DNA from: Cytophagales bacterium
Lineage (GTDB): Bacteria; Bacteroidota; Bacteroidia; Cytophagales; Spirosomataceae
Length of the DNA: 64,000 nt
Direction of reading: 5' to 3'
Assembly (NCBI GenBank): GCA_013298025.1
Contig: JAAFJE010000006.1
Location: 178,863-242,862 of the forward strand
Shown: positions 1-6,316 of the stretch, piece by piece
Numbering within the stretch: position 1 is the first letter of the stretch
Layout of the letters: each line of letters opens with the position of its first letter
Notes under the pieces: generated by a model
The model's input: the letters and a program-made list of their open reading frames with translations, nothing else
Databases searched by the model: none
What the model was told of the DNA's origin: nothing
Translations under genes and position numbers: made by a program

Positions 1-935
1 TGTACTTTGGCTTCGTTGGGCATCATGGTAGCATTGTTGAAAAGGTCGTTGCCAATGATGCGGTCAATTTTGGTAAGTTCGTAATAAGTACGGTCGGCGT
101 AAGTATAATTCCCGAAAACGTTGATTTTTCCTTTGCGATGGTTGACCGATAGCGTTGGCGACAAGCCTCCAAAAAAGTCGTTGGCACTGCGGTTTACTTC
201 ACGGTTGTCGAACCAAGAACCACGAGTCGAAAAGCCAATAGAGCCATTTGTGCCCAAATCGGCATTGCGTTTCATAATAATATTGATGATAGCTCCGCCC
301 GAAGCGTCATAACGTGCTGATGGATTTTTGATGACCTCAATTTTGTCGATGGCATTGCTGGGCATATCACGCAAAACCTGATTCATGTCGGTATATTGCG
401 AAGGCTTGCCATCAATCATAATCGACACCGAAGCTTTGCCTGCAATAGTGATGCGTTCTTGGGCGATAATCAAGCCGGGTACTTTTTGCAAAACTTCCAA
501 AGCTGTACTTCCTGCCGCCGTTGGGCTACTGGCTACATTGACAATCATTTTATCAATGCGTTGTTCTAAAAAAGGCTTTTGAGCCGTTACGGTTACTTCG
601 TCGAGTTGCTTGCTACTGGCTACTAATTGAAGCGTTGGTACTTGAACAGCCTTGTTTTCTACCACAAAAGTAGGTGACAATAAGCGGTTATAGCCCACCA
701 TTGAGGCGGCCATGAGGTACTTGCCATTTTTAACGGCATCGAAGGTATAATTGCCATCGGCATCGGTCAAGTTGGCTTTTACCATCGACGAATCTTTTGC
801 CGATAACAAGGCGATTGTTGCAAAGGGTGCAGCTTGTTTTTTCTCATCTAATACTTTACCAGAAACGACTTGTTGGGCAAAACTGAGATGACCAATAAAA
901 ATGAGATTGATGAAGAGTAAAAGGCTTTTTTTCAT
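1..935 (-). CDS. TonB-dependent receptor / outer-membrane beta-barrel protein, N-terminal part (runs off window)
   Basis: Reading the minus strand from the ATG at 933-935 gives an open frame to base 1. It starts with a signal peptide (MKKSLLLFINLIFIGHLSFAQ), then a CarboxypepD_reg-like domain (about residues 22-110, VSGKVLDEK... DADGNYTF), then a plug-like domain with LEVLQKVPGLI and DMPSNAIDKIEVIKNPSARYD. That arrangement is typical of the Bacteroidota outer-membrane beta-barrel family related to SusC and OMP_b-brl_3. The barrel itself lies outside the window, so the substrate cannot be inferred. The upstream region is filled by a tandem-repeat block rather than a recognisable promoter. Confidence 0.85.
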   Translation of the reverse strand, partial: MKKSLLLFINLIFIGHLSFAQQVVSGKVLDEKKQAAPFATIALLSAKDSSMVKANLTDADGNYTFDAVKNGKYLMAASMVGYNRLLSPTFVVENKAVQVPTLQLVASSKQLDEVTVTAQKPFLEQRIDKMIVNVASSPTAAGSTALEVLQKVPGLIIAQERITIAGKASVSIMIDGKPSQYTDMNQVLRDMPSNAIDKIEVIKNPSARYDASGGAIINIIMKRNADLGTNGSIGFSTRGSWFDNREVNRSANDFFGGLSPTLSVNHRKGKINVFGNYTYADRTYYELTKIDRIIGNDLFNNATMMPNEAKV

Positions 936-949
936 GATATATCAATTTG

Positions 950-1441
950 AAAATTTGCTTTATTAATTTGAAAATTTGGTGATTTGAAGATTTGAAAATG
1001 GTCTTCGTTAATTTGAAAATTTGGTGATTTGAAGATTTGAAAATGGTCTTCGTTAATTTGAAAATTTGCTTTATTAATTTGAAAATTTGGTGATTTGAAG
1101 ATTTGAAAATGGTCTTCAAATCTTCAAATTGGCACATCTTCAAATTTTCAAATTGGCACGTCTTCAAATCTTCAAATTGGCACATCTTCAAATTTTCAAA
1201 TTGGCACATCTTCAAATTTTCAAATTGGCACATCTTCAAATTTTCAAATTGGCACATCTTCAAATCTTCTAAATTGGCACATCTTCAAATCTTCAAATTG
1301 GCACATCTTCAAATTTTCAAATTGGCACATCTTCAAATCTTCAAATTGGCACATCTTCAAATTTTCAAATTGGCACATCTTCAAATCTTCAAATTGGCAC
1401 ATCTTCAAATTTTCAAATCACCATATCTTCAAATTCTCTAA
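950..1441. repeat. AT-rich 24-bp tandem repeat block with an inverted left arm
   Basis: From about 1115 to 1430 a 24-bp unit built from CTTCAAAT, TTTCAAATTGG and CACAT is repeated about 13 times with C/T variants. The left part (about 950-1110) holds longer repeats of the complementary words ATTTGAAAATTTGGTGATTTG and GAAGATTTGAAAATGGTCTT. The right edge ends with TTTCAAATCACCATATC, so the two ends are partly inverted relative to each other. Open frames across it on both strands are low-complexity translations (KMCQFENL, SNWHIFKF) and should not be called genes. The block sits between the receptor start and the thioredoxin-like gene, which are divergent. Confidence 0.9.
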
Positions 1442-1636
1442 GTTAGATGCAACATCCACACGCAAAGTTGCACCGACCTTTGTAGTTTAGCTAAGAAATC
1501 CTATCGAATGGGCGAATATGTCTGTAAATGGTTTGATTAAAGGATAAAAGCCATTAACTTGGAACAGAAACCATTGGATTTTTGTTAATCTATAGAATTG
1601 GTAGAATTTTATCAACAACATAACAAGCATTGTATC
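1442..1636. other. Intergenic leader upstream of the thioredoxin-like gene
   Basis: This is unique sequence between the tandem repeats and the ATG at 1637. Together with the repeat block it forms a gene-free stretch of about 700 bp. I could not pick a convincing Bacteroidota promoter (TTG...TAnnTTTG). No RNA element was recognised. Confidence 0.4.
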
Positions 1637-2839
1637 ATGAAATTTATTAAAATTGTTTGTGTGCTTTTGTTAACGTCTTTGTTTACAAAAATTTATGCAC
1701 AGCAAGGTGTCCTCAAAGCAGGTGTTTGGAGAGGGACATTTACGTTGTATGCCGGACAAGAATCGCCTTTTAATTTTGAAGTAAAAGGAAAAAATGTGTA
1801 TTTATTGAACGCCTCCGAACGCTTTGAACTCAAAAACTTTAGCATCAAAGGCGACTCGTTGTTTATTCCGATTGATGTATTCGATGCCGTGTTGGCGGCT
1901 AAGATTGAGCCAAGTGGCGACAAACTCACGGGCTTTCTCAAGAAAAATGCCAGTGTTACGCCAATTCCTTTTCAAGCAAGCTTTGGTAAAAGATACCGCT
2001 TTTTCGAGCAAGCTACGCCTGTCGAAAGTAGTTTAGCGGGCAAGTGGGAAGTACTGGTTGGTACGGCTACTACGCCTATTATTGGGGTTTTTGAACAAAA
2101 AAATAGCGGTGTTACGGGAACATTTTTGTCAAAAACGGGCGATTATCGCTTTTTAGAAGGCAACGTCAAAGGAAAAGATTTTTACTTGTCGGCTTTTAGC
2201 GGTTCGAGTCCTTCGTTAATCAAAGGGCGTATCGAAGGCGATGTAATTGAAGGTGAAATGATTAGTGCTTCGGGAACTAGGCCATTTAAAGGAAAGAAAA
2301 ATGACCAAGCCGAGTTGCCTGATGCCTACAGTTTGACCAAGGTAAAAGAAAACAAGGTTTTTTCCTTCGCTTTTCCCGATGCTTTTACAGGTCAAACCGT
2401 GACTTTACAAGATGCAAAATACAAGGGAAAAGTAGTGGTGGTGACAATCTTGGGAAGTTGGTGTCCCAACTGTATTGACGAAGCGTCGTTTTTAGCTCCT
2501 TGGTACAAAACCAATGCCAAACGTGGGGTAGAATTGGTGGGCTTGTCGTTTGAACGCAAAAACGACCCCGAATTTGCCAAAACACGCTTGCAAGCCCTCA
2601 AAAATCGCTTTGGTATCGAGTACGATTTACTCTTTGCAGGCCTGGCCGATACCAAATATGCGTCTTCGGTATTGCCAGGTTTGACAGACATCGTGTCGTT
2701 TCCTACAACTATCTTTATCAATAAAAAAGGGGAAGTTGCCAAAATTCACACAGGCTATTCAGGCCCTGCTACAGGCAAATACTATGACGCTTTTGTCAAA
2801 GAATTTAACAACGAAATCAATACCTTGTTGAAAGACTAG
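1637..2839 (+). CDS. Secreted TlpA/ResA-like thioredoxin-fold protein
   Basis: A 400-residue protein with a signal peptide ending near YAQQ. An N-terminal beta-rich region of about 230 residues with no family I can name is followed by a C-terminal thioredoxin/AhpC-TSA domain. The active-site motif is WCPNC, with cysteines near residues 276 and 279. The cis-proline loop is SFPTTIF. Such proteins are periplasmic thiol-disulfide oxidoreductases; the partner here is unknown. The ATG at 1637 is chosen because it starts the signal peptide; an upstream in-frame start at 1598 would add 13 residues in front of it. The gene is monocistronic and ends in a strong hairpin. Confidence 0.88.
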   Translation: MKFIKIVCVLLLTSLFTKIYAQQGVLKAGVWRGTFTLYAGQESPFNFEVKGKNVYLLNASERFELKNFSIKGDSLFIPIDVFDAVLAAKIEPSGDKLTGFLKKNASVTPIPFQASFGKRYRFFEQATPVESSLAGKWEVLVGTATTPIIGVFEQKNSGVTGTFLSKTGDYRFLEGNVKGKDFYLSAFSGSSPSLIKGRIEGDVIEGEMISASGTRPFKGKKNDQAELPDAYSLTKVKENKVFSFAFPDAFTGQTVTLQDAKYKGKVVVVTILGSWCPNCIDEASFLAPWYKTNAKRGVELVGLSFERKNDPEFAKTRLQALKNRFGIEYDLLFAGLADTKYASSVLPGLTDIVSFPTTIFINKKGEVAKIHTGYSGPATGKYYDAFVKEFNNEINTLLKD

Positions 2840-2865
2840 GGAAACATATAGCACTGCGAATACAA

Positions 2866-2902
2866 GAATTTGGATGTGTTTTAAGAAAACACATCCAAAT
2901 TC
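2866..2902 (+). terminator. Perfect 17-bp hairpin after the thioredoxin-like gene
   Basis: GAATTTGGATGTGTTTT is followed by a 3-nt loop and its exact complement. It lies 27 bp after the stop codon. The T-rich arm can act as the U-tract, so it is probably an intrinsic terminator. Confidence 0.75.
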
Positions 2903-2981
2903 TACAAGAGCCAACAAGCCAACAGGCATCTTCACAATTTATTTTTGCCTAATTCATAAATTTTACAAGAAATACTTGTTA

Positions 2982-2998
2982 AGTCAATTTTGTTGACT
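2982..2998. promoter_or_regulatory. Operator-like inverted repeat upstream of tetR
   Basis: AGTCAATTTTGTTGACT has arms AGTCAA/TTGACT around a 5-bp centre, 37 bp before the tetR ATG. Its 15-bp core (GTCAATTTTGTTGAC) recurs exactly, in reverse orientation, at 3892-3906 upstream of the inositol-lipid operon. That fits an autoregulated TetR operator. Binding is inferred. Confidence 0.6.
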
Positions 2999-3034
2999 AA
3001 ATTTGGACTCAAATCCAAAAATGGTCGAAAAGTC

Positions 3035-3643
3035 ATGGATAAAGTCCTTCAGAAAGATGAAATAATCGTGAAAGAAGTGGTTGAAGCAGCCAAGGCTTTG
3101 TTTCAACGCTATGGGCTAAAAAAGACCACGATGGAAGATATTGCCAAATATGTAGGCAAAGGAAAAAGTACGCTTTACTATTATTTTCCCAGTAAAAATG
3201 AAATATTTGAAGCTGTGGTCGAATACGAAATGAAAGAACTCTTTCGTTCTATTGCTGCCGTTGCGAATGACGCAACAACTGCAAGAGCCAAGCTCAAAGT
3301 GTATGTGACGAATCGTTTTGCCAAGCTACAAGAAATGGCCAATCTCAGTCAAGTATTGAAGGAAGAAATTATGGGTCATGCTTGTATGATTTTTCAATTG
3401 AAAAAGAAATACTTGGAGGTAGAAATCAACTTGGTGTATGAATTTATCAAATTTGGGGTTGCCCAACAAGAGTTTAAATTGATGGACGACGAACACTGCG
3501 ACACCTTAGCAAGGGTGATTGTAGCAACGTTTAAAGGTTTTGAAATGCCCAATTTAGCGGTTTTAGATTTGTCGAAAAATATTGCCGAACATACCGATTT
3601 TTTAATTGATACGTTTATTGAAGGAATTGCAGCGAAAAAATAG
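3035..3643 (+). CDS. TetR/AcrR family transcriptional regulator
   Basis: A 202-residue protein with a canonical TetR N-terminal helix-turn-helix at about residues 14-55 (AKALFQRYGLKKTTMEDIAKYVG, then KSTLYYYFPSKNEIFEAV). The C-terminal two-thirds is helical and would hold the ligand pocket. The frame is open back to a TTG at 2990, but that start would lie inside the operator-like palindrome, so the ATG at 3035 is preferred. It is transcribed in the same direction as the inositol-lipid operon 418 bp downstream, and a matching palindrome lies in front of both. It probably represses itself and that operon; a lipid or acyl-type ligand would be plausible but is not shown. Confidence 0.88.
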   Translation: MDKVLQKDEIIVKEVVEAAKALFQRYGLKKTTMEDIAKYVGKGKSTLYYYFPSKNEIFEAVVEYEMKELFRSIAAVANDATTARAKLKVYVTNRFAKLQEMANLSQVLKEEIMGHACMIFQLKKKYLEVEINLVYEFIKFGVAQQEFKLMDDEHCDTLARVIVATFKGFEMPNLAVLDLSKNIAEHTDFLIDTFIEGIAAKK

Positions 3644-3850
3644 AACATTTTTTCATCCTTTTTTGTTTGAATAAGTAGCCTTGCGAGTGACTTGGCATGA
3701 GTCTTTTACCCTTATATATTTCCATTCCAACTAAAAAATACGATACTGCTCAATGGCAGTACATAAAGGCTATTATAGCCATTTTTACTTACTAACTACT
3801 ATTTGTTTGTGAAGGCTTTCGTTCAAAAGCCCTTTTTCTGATTTATTTTT

Positions 3851-3875
3851 TAGACTAAAAAACGATTTTGGTCTA
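3851..3875. promoter_or_regulatory. Second inverted repeat in the operon promoter region
   Basis: TAGACTAAAA and TTTTGGTCTA form near-complementary 10-bp arms around AACGA. It lies 15 bp before the repeated 15-bp operator core. It could be a second regulator site or part of a composite operator. Confidence 0.4.
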
Positions 3876-3890
3876 TAGTTTTAAACGTTT

Positions 3891-3907
3891 TGTCAACAAA
3901 ATTGACT
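3891..3907. promoter_or_regulatory. Operator-like inverted repeat upstream of the inositol-lipid operon
   Basis: TGTCAACAAAATTGACT contains GTCAACAAAATTGAC, the exact reverse complement of the 15-bp core upstream of tetR (2983-2997). An exact 15-bp match in two promoters linked to one TetR gene is unlikely to be chance. This is the best candidate operator. Confidence 0.6.
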
Positions 3908-4060
3908 ATTTAGTCGCTAAAATTGAGCTACACCACAGTATAAAATGGGCAAAAGTTGTCATATACAAATAACTCTGTCCTAAAACGATGACTTTATATT
4001 TTCCGAACGAGCATTTATAAAAACCTTAATTCACCCGTATATTTTACAGACAAATAGATT

Positions 4061-5392
4061 ATGAACATGAATCACTTAATTGCACAAACTAAAGGTAAAT
4101 TAGGCATTTTATTGCCAGGTATGGGGGCTGTTGCCACTACTTTTGTCGCTGGTGTACTGGCGGCTCGCAAAGGTATTGCTCACCCGACGGGTTCGCTTAC
4201 GCAAACGGCCAACATTCGTCTGGGTAAACGCACAGAAAATCGTAATCCGAAAATTAAAGATTTTGTTCCCTTAGCTTCTCTCGATAGTCTGGTATTTGGT
4301 GGTTGGGATGTATATGGCGACAACATGTACGAAGCAGCCCTAAACGCAGGCGTGCTTGAGCCTCACACGTTGGCACAGGTACGCCCTGAGCTAGAGCGTA
4401 TTGTACCTATGAAAGCCGTATTCGACAAGCATTATGCAAGAAATTTGGATGGCACTCACGTAAAGCCACAAACGAGCAAATTGGCTTTGGTAGAAGAGTT
4501 AATCGCTGATATTGAGGATTTTAAGCAAGCCAACGACTGTGAAAGATTAGTGATGGTGTGGTGTGCTTCTACCGAAATTTATCACGAAGCACAGGAGGTA
4601 CATTCTTCTTTAGCCAAGTTTGAAGAAGGTTTGGCCAACAACCATCCTGCCATTGCTCCGTCTATGATGTATGCTTATGCTGCTCTCAAATCGGGCGTAC
4701 CTTTTGCAATGGGAGCTCCCAATTTATGCCTCGATATTCCGGCTTTAGAAGAATTGGCCTTGCTTACCAATACGCCTATTGCTGGTAAAGATTTCAAAAC
4801 GGGACAAACCCTGATGAAAACCATCGTAGCACCAGGATTGAGAGCTAGAGCTTTGGGCGTAAGAGGCTGGTTTTCAACGAATATCTTAGGTAATCGTGAT
4901 GGCTTGGTACTCGATGCTCCTGAAAATTTCAAGACCAAAGAGGTATCGAAAGGCAGTGTATTGGAAGGAATTTTAGACGGCGAACAAAACCCTGAACTTT
5001 GGGGCGACATTCATCATAAGGTACGCATTGAGTATTATCCGCCTTTGGGCGATAACAAAGAAGGTTGGGACAATATCGACATTTTTGGTTGGATGGGCTA
5101 TCAAATGCAAATCAAAATCAATTTCTTGTGTCGTGATTCTATCTTGGCCGCTCCGATTGTACTTGATTTAGCCTTATTTCTTGACTTCGCCAAGAGGGCA
5201 GAGTTGTCGGGTATTCAAGAATGGCTTTCGTTTTATTGGAAAGCTCCCCAAACTTTACCTGAATTAGAGCCGATTCATGATTTATTCAAGCAATTAGAAA
5301 AGCTCGAAAATACCCTTCGTTACTTGATGGGCGAAGAGTTGATTACTAATTTGGGCATGGATTATTACGAAGATGTAGCCGAAGAAATCTAA
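4061..5392 (+). CDS. ino1: Inositol-3-phosphate synthase (INO1 family)
   Basis: A 443-residue myo-inositol-phosphate synthase. The N-terminal NAD-binding motif is LLPGMGAVATTF (about residues 17-28). Conserved family segments include GGWDVYGDNMYEAA, MVWCASTEIYH, PFAMGAPNLCLDIPALEELA, GKDFKTGQTLMKT and GWFSTNILGNRDG. It converts glucose-6-phosphate to inositol-3-phosphate using bound NAD and feeds the lipid enzymes downstream. The ATG at 4061 is followed by a second ATG two codons later; either is possible. It is the first gene of a same-strand run to 10635, but a hairpin separates it from the phosphatase gene. Probably under the upstream TetR. Confidence 0.95.
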   Translation: MNMNHLIAQTKGKLGILLPGMGAVATTFVAGVLAARKGIAHPTGSLTQTANIRLGKRTENRNPKIKDFVPLASLDSLVFGGWDVYGDNMYEAALNAGVLEPHTLAQVRPELERIVPMKAVFDKHYARNLDGTHVKPQTSKLALVEELIADIEDFKQANDCERLVMVWCASTEIYHEAQEVHSSLAKFEEGLANNHPAIAPSMMYAYAALKSGVPFAMGAPNLCLDIPALEELALLTNTPIAGKDFKTGQTLMKTIVAPGLRARALGVRGWFSTNILGNRDGLVLDAPENFKTKEVSKGSVLEGILDGEQNPELWGDIHHKVRIEYYPPLGDNKEGWDNIDIFGWMGYQMQIKINFLCRDSILAAPIVLDLALFLDFAKRAELSGIQEWLSFYWKAPQTLPELEPIHDLFKQLEKLENTLRYLMGEELITNLGMDYYEDVAEEI

Positions 5393-5404
5393 TGACGTAT
5401 ATGA

Positions 5405-5433
5405 CCTACGCAAGAACTTGCGTAGGTTTTTTT
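5405..5433 (+). terminator. Terminator-like hairpin abutting the pgpA-like start codon
   Basis: CCTACGCAAG, a two-base centre, CTTGCGTAGG and then seven T residues. It starts 12 bp after the INO1 stop. The T run ends only 2 bp before the ATG of the next gene (5436), so the hairpin occupies that gene's ribosome-binding region. It looks like a partial terminator or attenuator, or a mRNA processing/stability site, inside the operon. Confidence 0.75.
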
Positions 5434-5435
5434 CC

Positions 5436-5903
5436 ATGAAAGAAAAAATCTATAAAATCGTTGCTTCTGCCTTTGGTGTAGGGTTTATTCCCAAAGGTTC
5501 TGGCACGTTTGGAGCAATACTGGCTTGTGTGGGCGTTGTGGGCGTGCATGAATCTGTTGGCGATAACGCTTTTTTGTATAATACTATATTGCTGACTTTG
5601 AGTATAGTTGGACTGTGGATTGGGCAGAAGTCGGCTGCTTATACCGAACAGCTTTGGGGAGAAGATGCTTCCAAAATTGTGATAGACGAGGTCGTTGGAC
5701 AATGGATTAGCCTGTGTTTTATTCCTTTTTCTTGGCGTAATCTTTTGCTAGGACTTCTCTGGTTTCGCTTGTATGATATTTTTAAGCCGTTCTATATCAG
5801 GCGTTTCGAGCAATATCCGAACGGATGGGGTGTGATGCTCGACGATGTAGCAGCAGGGCTGTGGGCTAACGTAAGTTTACAAATATTGATTTTGATACTG
5901 TAG
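5436..5903 (+). CDS. PgpA-like phosphatase, probably phosphatidylinositol-phosphate phosphatase
   Basis: A 155-residue integral membrane protein of the phosphatidylglycerophosphatase A family. It shows GVGFIPKGSGTFGA near the N terminus, the catalytic-type IDEVVGQW (about residues 83-90), and a C-terminal GWGVMLDDVAAGLWA. The family removes the phosphate from phosphatidylglycerophosphate. Next to INO1 and a CDP-alcohol phosphatidyltransferase, the more likely substrate is phosphatidylinositol phosphate, as known for the inositol-lipid locus of gut Bacteroides. The ATG at 5436 is used; the TTG at 5418 would lie within the hairpin. The gtrA gene starts 5 bp downstream. Confidence 0.88.
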   Translation: MKEKIYKIVASAFGVGFIPKGSGTFGAILACVGVVGVHESVGDNAFLYNTILLTLSIVGLWIGQKSAAYTEQLWGEDASKIVIDEVVGQWISLCFIPFSWRNLLLGLLWFRLYDIFKPFYIRRFEQYPNGWGVMLDDVAAGLWANVSLQILILIL

Positions 5904-5908
5904 TCGTA

Positions 5909-6316
5909 ATGATTAAAAACCTCATCGTGTTTCTTAGGTTTGTTTCTGCCTCTGGCATTGCCACAGGGGTTGACTTTGGCATGGCCTATACATTCCTGCA
6001 TACGTGGTCGTGGTCGCCGACGCTTGCCACGGTATTGGGCAATGTAGCTGGGGCTTTGGTTGGCTTTTGGATTAGCAAACAATGGGTTTTTAAATCTACC
6101 TCGGATTTTGGGTCGCAGGCAATCAAGTACGCTTTGGTTGCTTCTGGCAATTCGTTGATGAATACCACAGGTGTATGGCTTTTAACGTTGTGGGTATCAT
6201 GGCATTACCTGCTCGTTCGTATTATTGTTGCCCTTTTTGTGTTTGTAGTATATAGCTACGGACTCAATCAATGGTTTGTGTTTAAGGAAAAAAATCATGA
6301 AGAATTATCTATATAA
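5909..6316 (+). CDS. GtrA family membrane protein
   Basis: A 135-residue protein with four predicted membrane helices and GtrA/DPMS-like features: FLRFVSASGIATGVDFGMAY at the start, then GNVAGALVGFWISKQWVF and a C-terminal YSYGLNQWFVF. GtrA proteins are linked to moving polyprenyl-linked sugars across membranes, or act as accessory factors in lipid-linked glycosylation. Here it could flip or help glycosylate an inositol lipid, which is inference from position. It starts 5 bp after the phosphatase stop and its end overlaps the next gene by 20 bp, indicating tight co-translation. Confidence 0.88.
   Translation: MIKNLIVFLRFVSASGIATGVDFGMAYTFLHTWSWSPTLATVLGNVAGALVGFWISKQWVFKSTSDFGSQAIKYALVASGNSLMNTTGVWLLTLWVSWHYLLVRIIVALFVFVVYSYGLNQWFVFKEKNHEELSI

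Larger units (their letters stand above)
3644..4060. other. 417-bp regulatory intergenic region before the inositol-lipid operon
   Basis: This AT-rich region holds no ORF. It contains two inverted repeats listed separately (3851-3875 and 3891-3907), with about 150 bp between the second and the INO1 start. That leaves room for a long leader. I do not recognise a riboswitch. Confidence 0.5.

Noticed and set aside
856..1441. Two long ORFs on opposite strands (135 and 112 codons) in the repeat block
   Set aside because: They are translations of the 24-bp tandem repeat, with no conserved start and low-complexity product.
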